A DNA stretch of 7,154 nucleotides. Origin: Desulfuromonadales bacterium. GTDB lineage: Bacteria; Desulfobacterota; Desulfuromonadia; Desulfuromonadales; BM103. A program made the position numbers and the translations under genes. Location of the stretch: positions 1 through 7,154 of the forward strand of contig DAOVNV010000128.1 in the NCBI GenBank assembly GCA_030630015.1, given 5' to 3'. Below, piece after piece: positions 1-7,154 of the stretch. The notes beneath the pieces are model-generated. The model was given only the letters and a program-made list of their open reading frames with translations, searched no databases and had not been told where the DNA came from. How positions within the stretch are numbered: position 1 is the stretch's first letter; every line of letters begins with the position of its first letter.

Positions 1-60
1 ACCCGGCGTGGTTTCCGGCTTCAACAGGGTATGATCAATGTACGAGGCAGGGTTAAGCAC
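1..60 (-). CDS. deoC: Deoxyribose-phosphate aldolase, N-terminal 20 codons only (cut by window edge)
   Basis: The minus strand from 60 reads MLNPASYIDHTLLKPETTPG and stays open to the window edge. YIDHTLLKP is the hallmark N-terminal motif of class I deoxyribose-phosphate aldolase (DeoC, EC 4.1.2.4). This cytoplasmic enzyme splits 2-deoxyribose 5-phosphate into acetaldehyde and glyceraldehyde 3-phosphate in deoxynucleoside catabolism. The start is a GTG at 60-58. An in-frame TAA lies six codons upstream (77-75), so no longer N-terminus is possible, and GTG is the only usual start before the motif. A GAGG at 75-72 lies 11 nt ahead of the GTG, rather far. The gene follows argJ in the same direction, separated by a palindrome and heptamer repeats. 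The catalytic lysine region is outside the window. The family call rests on one motif but that motif is distinctive. Confidence 0.8.
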   Translation of the reverse strand, partial: MLNPASYIDHTLLKPETTPG

Positions 61-74
61 TCCGAAGATTTCCT

Positions 75-111
75 CTTACAGCTTATAGCTTGCAGCTTAC
101 AGCTTACAGCT
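75..111. repeat. Heptanucleotide tandem repeat (5 units, CTTACAG type)
   Basis: Five consecutive 7-bp units on the plus strand are CTTACAG, CTTATAG, CTTGCAG, CTTACAG and CTTACAG (75-109), followed by a partial CT. Three are identical and two carry one substitution each. On the transcribed minus strand the array reads as GTAAG-CT units. It ends directly in the GAGG of the deoC ribosome site, and its other end abuts the 18-bp inverted repeat. A 7-bp period in a non-coding leader can change copy number by slippage. Whether this affects deoC is inference. Confidence 0.85.
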
Positions 112-158
112 GATTATAGAACCTGAGCTCCAGCATGCGTTCAGGTTCTATAATCAGC
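109..158 (-). repeat. Perfect 18-bp inverted repeat spanning the argJ stop codon
   Basis: GCTGATTATAGAACCTGA at 109-126 is the exact reverse complement of 141-158, with a 14-nt loop (127-140). The 141-158 arm is coding: it specifies the last five ArgJ residues (ADYRT) and the TGA stop. The 109-126 arm lies just past the gene. In RNA this forms an 18-bp hairpin that traps the stop codon at the inner end of the stem. No T-run follows on either side (the next minus-strand bases are TGTAAGCTG), so it is not a standard intrinsic terminator. It could protect the mRNA 3' end or affect coupling to deoC. Confidence 0.9.
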
Positions 159-1340
159 ATTGATGCGAACATAGTCATAGGTCAGGTCGGACGTGTAGTA
201 GTAGGCGCTGCCCTGGCCCAAACCAAGATCGACTGTCACGGTGAATTCTTGCTTCTTCAGGATTTCCGTAGCAAGAACTTCCTGGTCGGATCCAAGCCCC
301 AGGCCCTTTTCGACCATGGGAATATCATCAAACAGGATCCGCACCCGATCCGGGTCGACATCGGCACCTGAATAACCAACCGCAGCAATAATCCTGCCCC
401 AGTTGGCATCTTCACCGAAGAACGCTGTCTTGACCAGTGCCGAGGTTGCCACGCTCCGCGCGGCGAGCATGGCGTCATCGTTGTTTGCGGCTCCGTCAAT
501 CTGTATCCTGACAAGCTTGGTGGCTCCCTCACCATCCCTGACAATCATTTTAGCCAGATCCAGAAGAATTTCCCTCAGGGCTTTAGAAAAAGCGTCGGCT
601 GAGGCGCTGCCTGCAGCAATTTCCTGATTGCCAGCCTCACCATTCGCCAGAATCAGGGCCATATCATTGGTCGAAGTATCCCGATCAACGGTAATCCGGT
701 TGAAGGAGTGTCCCACGGCATCGCGCAGGGACTGGTCCAGAAACTGACTTGCCACGCAGGCATCGGTCACGACAAAGGCAAGCATGGTTGCCATATCCGG
801 ATGGATCATGCCGGCACCCTTGGCCAATCCGAGCAAGCGGCATTCCCGACCATCGGCGACAATCGTCCTGGAGCTCACCTTCGGAAAGGAATCGGTTGTC
901 ATTATTGCCTCTGCAACCGCCTCGGCCGAGCCGTCGCCGAGTTCCTCGGCAAGCAGGGGGATTTGCTCGGCAAAGATTGCCATGGGCAGGGGGACGCCGA
1001 TGACCCCGGTCGACGAGACGGCAATCAGCTGTTCGGGGATATCCAGAGACCGGGACAAAATTTTGCCGCAATCCAGGGCATCCTGCAGGCCACGCTCTCC
1101 GGTACAGGCATTGGCATTGGCGCTGTTAATCAGCACAGCCTGACACAGGCCCTCGCTGATCCGCGGAGCGCTGACCTGCACGGGGGCGGCGACGACCTTG
1201 TTGCGGGTAAAGACTCCTGCACAATTTGCCGGGGTCTCCGAAAAAATCAGCCCGAAATCGAGTTTGCCCGCTTTTTTAAGGCCACCGGCCCGGGCAGAGA
1301 AACGAAACCCCTGTGGCACAATAATCGGCATATTATTCAT
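141..1340 (-). CDS. argJ: Arginine biosynthesis protein ArgJ: glutamate N-acetyltransferase / ornithine acetyltransferase
   Basis: This 399-aa protein has the full usual length of ArgJ. It moves the acetyl group from N-acetylornithine to glutamate (EC 2.3.1.35), closing the cyclic arginine pathway. Many members also make N-acetylglutamate from acetyl-CoA (EC 2.3.1.1); the sequence alone does not settle which. The precursor cleaves itself into alpha and beta chains. The cleavage motif KGAGMIHPDMATML is intact at 174-187, with Thr185 as nucleophile and new N-terminus of the beta chain. Other family blocks are NSANANACTG (72-81), SSTGVIG (109-115), DTSTNDM (221-227), DGEGATK (269-275), GEDANWGRI (309-317) and the C-terminal SDLTYDYVRINADYR. 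The ATG at 1340 is chosen because GAGGA (1354-1350) sits 9 nt upstream; the next ATG, at 1331, has no such site. The start overlaps the kinase stop by 8 bp, so translation is probably coupled. The protein is cytoplasmic. Confidence 0.97.
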   Translation of the reverse strand: MNNMPIIVPQGFRFSARAGGLKKAGKLDFGLIFSETPANCAGVFTRNKVVAAPVQVSAPRISEGLCQAVLINSANANACTGERGLQDALDCGKILSRSLDIPEQLIAVSSTGVIGVPLPMAIFAEQIPLLAEELGDGSAEAVAEAIMTTDSFPKVSSRTIVADGRECRLLGLAKGAGMIHPDMATMLAFVVTDACVASQFLDQSLRDAVGHSFNRITVDRDTSTNDMALILANGEAGNQEIAAGSASADAFSKALREILLDLAKMIVRDGEGATKLVRIQIDGAANNDDAMLAARSVATSALVKTAFFGEDANWGRIIAAVGYSGADVDPDRVRILFDDIPMVEKGLGLGSDQEVLATEILKKQEFTVTVDLGLGQGSAYYYTSDLTYDYVRINADYRT

Positions 1341-3030
1341 TGAACTTTGTCCTCGTAGTCGGCAACAAAACCCCGAAGGATGTTCCTTCTTCGGAAGTCG
1401 CTTCCAGAAAAACCCGGCCTCCCATCTGGTGAAGAATGGCCCGACAGATCGTCAGGCTAATCCCGACGATACCAGCATTCTTCTTCGGTGAGTTGAGCTC
1501 TCCCCGGTCTCGCTGCAGGAAGTCTTCGGTATACTCAGCTGGAAAAGCCTGTCCCTGGTTGGCTATGGAAAGGTAAACTTGCGGATGGCCGTCTTCACTG
1601 GAGTTTTCTGCACTGATCCGGATGGTTCCACCGCAACGGTTGTACTTCACGGCATTATCAAGCAGGGCGTCGAGCAGCAGGCCGACCTTGTCACGATCCC
1701 CCCAGACCGGCAGGAGCTCATCAGGTAGGGAGATTTCTAGATCAAGGTCCATTTCCGCCATGGCCACCTCGAACTTTTGACAGGAATCTTCAATGCAGGT
1801 CGTCAGATCCAACTCCTCCCAGTGCCAGCCTTCGTTTCCAGAATCAATGGAAAACAGGCGCAGCATGCCGCTCAGCAGTTCATCCAAACGGATCGCATCA
1901 CCATGAATTTTTTCAAGGAACTCTCTGAGTTTTGCCGGTTCCAGCTGATCGAACTGCTCAACCATCAGATCAGCAAAACCCAGTATTGTGGTCAGCGGCG
2001 TCTTGAGCTCGTGGGAGAGACTGCAGACAAACCGGTTGCGATCATTATGGAAGGTCAGCAGATCACTGTGAATACGTTGGAGCTCCTCGCTCTGCCACCG
2101 CAGACGATCCACCAGTTTGAAATTCTCGATAGCCAGAGATGTCTGATGGGCAATTGTTTGCAGCAACTCCAGGTCGGAACCGACAAAAGTCTCGCCGTTG
2201 ACCTTATTGTTGACGTTCAGGACCCCGAGCACCCTGCCGTGACAAGCAATCGGCACCGACAGGAGCGACCCGGTCCGATACCTTCCCGCATACTCTTTCG
2301 GGACAAACCGGCCGTCTGCGGCCAGGTCATCAATCAGCACCGCCTCACCACTAGCCAGAACCTGCCCGGCGACACCTTCTGCGCGGGGAATTCGAACCTC
2401 GTCAACGACATTGGCGGGCAAACCGGCAGCAGCACAAATCTGGAGATTTCCCTCATCATCCGTCATCATCAGGGACACAATCTCGACCTGAAGGGCTTCA
2501 CGAATCAGTGAAGTCACCCGCCCGAACAAGCTCTCCAGATCGCCGACGCCTCTGGTCGTGTCACTGATCGATTTAAGCAGTACAAGTTCGTCCAGGGTGC
2601 GCTGTGCTGATTTCTGGAGCCCAACAGCGTTCTTGCGGGACCGAGCGCGGTCCTGGAGCCTGCCCAGAACCTGGCAGACCTCGGTCGAAGTAACAGGCTG
2701 AATGAGAACATCGGCTGCCCCGTTCCGGAAGGCATTGAGGGCCAGGGCAACGTCTTCACTGGCTACTACCATAACAATTGCCAGGTCAGGGTGAACCCGC
2801 TGCAACTGCTTCTGGAAACCGAAACAACCGGGCTCTACCTCGACCAGATCACAGAATGCTACTTCTATTTTATTGCGTGACACGAGATCCGGCGCACGAT
2901 GGATTTCAGCTGCCGGCAGGGAGTGTGCCGGGATACCGGGCAGTGACTGCCTGATAATATCCAGGCTGCCCACTTGCTGTTCAAGCAGCAGAAGGGAAAT
3001 CGTTTCGGCACTGAGGTGATTTTCGTTCAC
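1333..3030 (-). CDS. Soluble sensor histidine kinase: degenerate receiver-like domain, GAF, HisKA, divergent HATPase
   Basis: The predicted 565-aa protein has no membrane segment, so it is probably a cytoplasmic sensor. Residues about 10-125 resemble a response-regulator receiver. Asp61 fills the phosphoacceptor place, but the acidic pair is E17-Q18, the conserved Thr/Ser is V89 and the conserved Lys is Q111, so normal phosphorylation is doubtful. A helical linker (about 125-160) leads to a GAF domain (about 162-305), ending in LLSVPIACHGRVLGVLNVNNK with an NK...F element (N275, K276, F282). HisKA follows, with SLSHELKTPL and phospho-acceptor His340. The C-terminal HATPase (about 440-560) is recognisable but off-consensus. 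The N box DALLDNAVKYN keeps N459; the G1 box reads ANQGQAF, with Asn for the adenine-binding Asp; the G2 box reads GIVGISL. The ligand and partner are unknown, and no response regulator lies in the window. It sits 28 bp after secA and overlaps argJ. The kinase family is certain; activity is not. Confidence 0.9.
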   Translation of the reverse strand: MNENHLSAETISLLLLEQQVGSLDIIRQSLPGIPAHSLPAAEIHRAPDLVSRNKIEVAFCDLVEVEPGCFGFQKQLQRVHPDLAIVMVVASEDVALALNAFRNGAADVLIQPVTSTEVCQVLGRLQDRARSRKNAVGLQKSAQRTLDELVLLKSISDTTRGVGDLESLFGRVTSLIREALQVEIVSLMMTDDEGNLQICAAAGLPANVVDEVRIPRAEGVAGQVLASGEAVLIDDLAADGRFVPKEYAGRYRTGSLLSVPIACHGRVLGVLNVNNKVNGETFVGSDLELLQTIAHQTSLAIENFKLVDRLRWQSEELQRIHSDLLTFHNDRNRFVCSLSHELKTPLTTILGFADLMVEQFDQLEPAKLREFLEKIHGDAIRLDELLSGMLRLFSIDSGNEGWHWEELDLTTCIEDSCQKFEVAMAEMDLDLEISLPDELLPVWGDRDKVGLLLDALLDNAVKYNRCGGTIRISAENSSEDGHPQVYLSIANQGQAFPAEYTEDFLQRDRGELNSPKKNAGIVGISLTICRAILHQMGGRVFLEATSEEGTSFGVLLPTTRTKFNE

Positions 3031-3036
3031 TGACTT

Positions 3037-3040
3037 CCTC
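3037..3040 (-). promoter_or_regulatory. Ribosome-binding site fixing the kinase GTG start
   Basis: GAGG (within GAGGAAG) lies 6 nt upstream of the GTG at 3030-3028. The open frame continues 68 codons further back to an ATG at 3234. That extension lies mostly inside secA, reads as an Arg/Pro/Ala-rich shadow of the SecA C-terminus, and has no family resemblance. The GTG start puts the first beta strand of the receiver-like domain near residue 10, as expected. Confidence 0.8.
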
Positions 3041-3058
3041 AATGGCTCTGCGCCGGCA

Positions 3059-5752
<2,694 letters not shown>

Positions 5753-5822
5753 GAAAAAACTCCGTTCTTGATCTATTGATACCGCAGAAAGCTACGACCT
5801 GACACACAAGTCGGAATTGCGA

Positions 5823-5851
5823 ATTTTAACACACGCCCACAGGGGTCACAA
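5823..5851 (-). promoter_or_regulatory. Predicted sigma-70 promoter for secA and downstream genes
   Basis: On the minus strand TTGTGA (5851-5846) is followed after exactly 17 nt by TAAAAT (5828-5823). These match the -35 consensus at 4 of 6 bases and the -10 consensus at 5 of 6. Transcription would begin near 5816, giving a leader of about 64 nt before the secA ATG. The REP-like hairpin at 5857-5887 ends 6 bp upstream of the -35 box. It is the best promoter-like pair I found in this gap, but it is a prediction by eye. Confidence 0.5.
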
Positions 5852-5856
5852 TGCTC

Positions 5857-5887
5857 AAATGGGGACGAAATTCGTTTCCGTCCCCAT
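5857..5887. repeat. REP-like hairpin with TTCG loop
   Basis: ATGGGGACG (5859-5867) pairs perfectly with CGTCCCCAT (5879-5887). The stem continues inward through AAA/TTT around a TTCG tetraloop (5871-5874), with one bulged C at 5878. On the minus strand it reads GGGGACGG-AAACGAATTTCGTCCCC. From memory, GGGGACGRAAA-type palindromes resemble the scattered REP elements associated with RAYT (Y1-type) transposases in environmental proteobacteria. Its outer AAATGGGG is mirrored by CCCCATTT at 6321-6328, so the two may mark the ends of one decayed insertion. The hairpin is directly visible; the REP identity is inference. Confidence 0.6.
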
Positions 5888-5907
5888 AAGTTTACTGTAA
5901 TTATTTC

Positions 5908-6040
5908 GTTACTATTCAGCATCTCAGCGAGGGCATGTGGGCTACAGCTGTTGCTTGCGGGAAGTTAAGTGACAACATTGGACGCAGGCAATGGCTGTAG
6001 ACCACATGCTGTGCGGTTAGTCAGACAGCTGAATAGTTAC
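5908..6040. repeat. 133-nt imperfect palindrome, candidate MITE-like or structured element
   Basis: The outer arms GTTACTATTCAGC (5908-5920) and GCTGAATAGTTAC (6028-6040) pair over 13 bp with one mismatch. After an asymmetric internal loop (12 nt left, 18 nt right), 5933-5959 pairs with 5983-6009. That is 27 positions with 23 Watson-Crick pairs, 3 wobble pairs and 1 mismatch, closing on a 23-nt loop (5960-5982). The wobble-type differences mean an RNA, or single-stranded DNA of one strand, could fold almost continuously. There is no open frame and no clear flanking target-site duplication. It may be a non-autonomous transposable element, a transposon end or a structured RNA. I cannot name a family. 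Confidence 0.7.
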
Positions 6041-6065
6041 ATCATTTCAACCCATGAAAGGGTCT

Positions 6066-6227
6066 CTAACGTTCTTCCCTGTAGCTGGAAATTTGCTCAG
6101 CCAGCTCCTCGAGTCCGGGAACGGTCAGGGTCGGTTCAATCCCCCAGGGATCGCAGATCATCTCCGCCGAGCGCCGGACCCAGGCAGCCCGCATGCCGGC
6201 AGAGACCGCACCGATCACGTCAAACGG
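6066..6227 (-). pseudogene. C-terminal remnant of a HAD-superfamily hydrolase (haloacid dehalogenase type)
   Basis: In one minus-strand frame from 6227 to the TAG at 6068-6066 the sequence reads PFDVIGAVSAGMRAAWV, then RRS, then a DPWGIEP block, and ends in LEELAEQISSYREER. PFDVIGA..AGMRAAWV followed by DPWG(I/P)EP is typical of the last 50 or so residues of type II haloacid dehalogenases and related HAD-IA hydrolases. It contains the Asp of the fourth HAD motif. The N-terminal catalytic half is absent: just upstream of Pro the frame becomes unrelated and meets a TAA about 13 codons back. The adjoining sequence belongs to the transposase-like tail, so the gene was probably cut by that insertion or a rearrangement. 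No start codon or ribosome site serves the fragment, so it should be non-functional. Confidence 0.75.
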
Positions 6228-6330
6228 TTGAAAGAACGGTCGGGAAAGGAGCCGGGAGTTTTAAAAAAGATGGAAGAGTTGCAAGAGAGAGTTCATAAAC
6301 TTACATTCTTGCAGGCCTGACCCCATTTCC
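6228..6330 (+). mobile_element. Transposase-like tail with REP-like end (decayed insertion), tentative
   Basis: From the point where the HAD homology stops, the plus strand reads RLKERSGKEPGVLKKM followed by EELQERVHKLTFLQA and a TGA at 6318-6320. The segment is charged, helical and looks like a genuine protein C-terminus. The stop is followed at once by CCCCATTTCCCC; the minus strand there reads GGGGAAATGGGGTCAGGCCTG. GGGGTCAGGCCT resembles the ends that flank IS200-like/RAYT transposase genes, and CCCCATTT mirrors AAATGGGG at 5857-5864. The frame is open back to 6054, but upstream of 6228 it runs antisense through the HAD remnant and is not meaningful there. This could be the 3' end of a RAYT gene left by deletion. 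The family is assigned from memory of such ends, not from a catalytic motif. Confidence 0.4.
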
Positions 6331-6464
6331 CCATGCTTGCTGTCATGTTGGTTACCAAAGCTGTCGTATTCGTAAGCCTGGACAACTTTTTGCTTGTCGT
6401 CAGTCATGGCCACAATAGAGCCGAGTCCATCTGCATGATAGACAGTTGGATTGAATATGACAAA
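6331..6464 (-). pseudogene. RHS/YD-repeat protein fragment
   Basis: The minus-strand frame from 6464 reads FVIFNPTVYHADGLGSIVAM, continues TDDKQKVVQAYEYDSFGN and then QHDSKHG. YHADGLGSI...TD...VVQ.YEYDSFGN is a classic RHS-core/YD repeat unit, of the kind that builds the toxin-encapsulating shell of RHS and related polymorphic toxins. A TAA at 6467-6465 closes the frame upstream. Downstream it runs into the REP-like segment and stops at 6263-6261. Only about 44 codons of RHS character remain, with no start or ribosome site, so it is a remnant. It lies on the same strand as, and downstream of, the membrane-protein gene and its terminator, as displaced orphan RHS segments do in RHS loci. Confidence 0.75.
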
Positions 6465-6521
6465 TTATGCTTGCTACAACGTTCTCTCTCCACAGCCATC
6501 TTACAGAGTTCTTACTGCATC
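6465..6521. other. Short spacer without recognisable content
   Basis: Between the RHS remnant and the terminator I see no open frame of note, repeat or hairpin. Other minus-strand frames here (for example around RWLWRENVVAS) do not clearly continue the RHS repeat, so a frameshifted extension of the remnant is possible but unsupported. Confidence 0.4.
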
Positions 6522-6558
6522 TAAAACAACAGCGGCCATTCGGGATTGAGTGACCGCT
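6521..6558 (-). terminator. Intrinsic terminator of the membrane-protein gene
   Basis: On the minus strand AGCGGTCA (6558-6551) pairs with TGGCCGCT (6538-6531): eight pairs including one G-T, with a 12-nt loop. GTTGTTTTAG follows immediately. A GC-rich stem followed by a T-rich run 28 nt after the stop codon at 6587 is a standard Rho-independent terminator for the gene ending there. Confidence 0.8.
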
Positions 6559-6586
6559 GAAGTAAGTTGATAATGTTTAGGCATGG

Positions 6587-7030
6587 TTAAGCTGCTAATG
6601 CTTTTTCTTTCTTTACGCCAACCTTGTATCCGATGAATGTAGCCAATAGATACAATGGAACAAATGCATCAAGATATAGAATGCTGACAATCAATGGTAC
6701 TGCAAGAGCAGGCAATACTTTCTCCAGCTTAAATTTTACAGCTGAAAGTGACCCGAACCCAAAGTAAAGTATCGACATCAACAAATTTACAAGAAGAAAA
6801 GAATACCATGGCCAATCAACCGCAATTTCTTCTGGGCCATGGACTCCCTCGGTATTCGGTTTGTAATCGTATGCCTTTATGTTTTCAGCTATTTCAGACC
6901 TGACAATATCTTCTAAGAAAAGTTTGCCGTTAATAACCGTAAAAACATATTCAGCAATACCAAGGACTACTAAGGCACAAAGCACGAGCAGAATAATCTG
7001 CTGTAAATTATTTCTCTTTTTGTCAGGCAT
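6587..7030 (-). CDS. Hypothetical 147-aa multi-pass membrane protein, possible immunity protein
   Basis: I do not recognise a family. The chosen protein starts MPDKKRNN and has a basic cytoplasmic N-terminus. TM1 spans about 11-34. An acidic loop (about 36-74, with the stretch EIAENIKAYDYKP), probably periplasmic, precedes TM2 (about 76-98). A basic KFKLEK turn (99-104) and a hydrophobic hairpin of one or two helices (about 105-138) follow, and the C-terminus is basic (KVGVKKEK). By the positive-inside rule both ends are cytoplasmic. The ATG at 7030 has AGAGGA 5 nt upstream; a longer frame reaching 7108 would lie antisense-like over the upstream gene's end and has no site. The stop of the upstream gene lies 10 nt before this start, so the two are translationally coupled, and a terminator follows. 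DNA here is more A+T-rich than in the secA-argJ block. Coupling to a possible RHS tip makes a membrane immunity protein plausible but unproven. Confidence 0.8.
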   Translation of the reverse strand: MPDKKRNNLQQIILLVLCALVVLGIAEYVFTVINGKLFLEDIVRSEIAENIKAYDYKPNTEGVHGPEEIAVDWPWYSFLLVNLLMSILYFGFGSLSAVKFKLEKVLPALAVPLIVSILYLDAFVPLYLLATFIGYKVGVKKEKALAA

Positions 7031-7035
7031 AATCG

Positions 7036-7041
7036 TCCTCT
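7036..7041 (-). promoter_or_regulatory. Ribosome-binding site deciding the membrane-protein start
   Basis: AGAGGA (7041-7036) is spaced 5 nt from the ATG at 7030 and shares its first base with the TAA that ends the upstream gene. This TAAGAGGA arrangement implies that ribosomes ending the upstream frame restart here. It favours the 147-aa product over the 173-aa frame beginning at 7108. Confidence 0.8.
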
Positions 7042-7154
7042 TAATTGCTTGGCGTAGAACTCCAGTTAAATAATGGTGGGCCAAATGATGGACTGTAACT
7101 GAAGTCAATATTTGGATCTAGCCTTGTACTATGGGGGATTTCAACCCATGGGTG
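7041..7154 (-). CDS. C-terminal 37 codons of an upstream gene, possibly an RHS toxin tip (cut by window edge)
   Basis: The minus strand is open from the window edge to a TAA at 7043-7041. It reads HPWVEIPHSTRLDPNIDFSY and ends SPSFGPPLFNWSSTPSN. The segment is polar and rich in Pro, Ser and aromatic residues, with no charged tail. I do not recognise a domain in it. The stop is only 10 nt ahead of the membrane-protein start and overlaps its ribosome site, which argues that this is a translated gene rather than chance. An RHS-core remnant lies about 0.6 kb downstream on the same strand, so this may be the C-terminal tip of an RHS polymorphic toxin. The rest of the protein lies outside the window, so the function is open. 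Confidence 0.6.
   Translation of the reverse strand, partial: HPWVEIPHSTRLDPNIDFSYSPSFGPPLFNWSSTPSN

Noticed and set aside
75..111. Heptamer array as a CRISPR
   Set aside because: The units are 7 bp and contiguous, with no spacers.
109..158. argJ inverted repeat as an intrinsic terminator
   Set aside because: No T-run follows the stem on either strand.
708..1343. 211-codon plus-strand frame opposite argJ
   Set aside because: Antisense shadow of an intact, motif-rich argJ.
5908..6040. Palindrome as an integron attC site
   Set aside because: The expected RYYYAAC and GTTRRRY boxes are not present at the paired ends, and no integrase is seen.
6054..6320. 88-codon plus-strand frame as a complete gene
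   Set aside because: Its first two thirds are antisense to the HAD remnant; only the part after about 6228 looks like protein.
6333..6524. 63-codon plus-strand frame
   Set aside because: Antisense to the RHS remnant, with no ribosome site and no recognisable content.
7031..7108. 26-residue extension of the membrane protein (MTSVTVHHLAHH...)
   Set aside because: It lies over the end of the upstream gene in another frame, and the AGAGGA site serves the ATG at 7030.

Overview
The window looks like chromosomal DNA from a deltaproteobacterium of the Desulfuromonadales type (Geobacter/Desulfuromonas/Pelobacter relatives). This is inferred from the character of the SecA and ArgJ proteins, GC-rich coding with strong GAGG/GGAG ribosome sites, and the mix of repeats. 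I could not test it by search. Every gene and gene remnant with a clear orientation reads on the minus strand, except a transposase-like tail.

Reading in the direction of transcription (right to left), the core is secA (5752-3059), a GAF-domain sensor histidine kinase (3030-1333), argJ (1340-141) and the first 20 codons of deoC (60-1, cut by the window edge). The secA-kinase gap is 28 bp and the kinase and argJ overlap by 8 bp. No terminator is visible between them, so one transcript from a good sigma-70-like promoter at 5823-5851 is likely. The genes are metabolically unrelated: protein export, an unknown signalling input, arginine biosynthesis and deoxyribose-phosphate catabolism. The kinase begins at a GTG at 3030, not at the far upstream ATG of its open frame. 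Its receiver-like N-terminus and its ATP-binding boxes both depart from consensus.

Between argJ and deoC (61-158) lie an exact 18-bp inverted repeat whose one arm is the last five codons plus stop of argJ, and a five-copy heptamer array that runs into the deoC ribosome site.

Upstream of the secA promoter (5857-6586) is a patchwork of debris, not functional genes: a REP-like hairpin with a TTCG loop, a 133-nt imperfect palindrome, the C-terminal end of a HAD-family hydrolase, a transposase-like tail with a REP-like end, and a fragment of an RHS/YD-repeat protein.

The right end (6522-7154) is visibly A+T-richer. It holds the C-terminal 37 codons of a gene entering from the right, a tightly coupled 147-aa membrane protein, and a clear intrinsic terminator. 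With the RHS remnant just downstream on the same strand, this resembles the toxin-tip/immunity/orphan-RHS layout of polymorphic toxin loci. That reading is a hypothesis; the tip itself is mostly outside the window.
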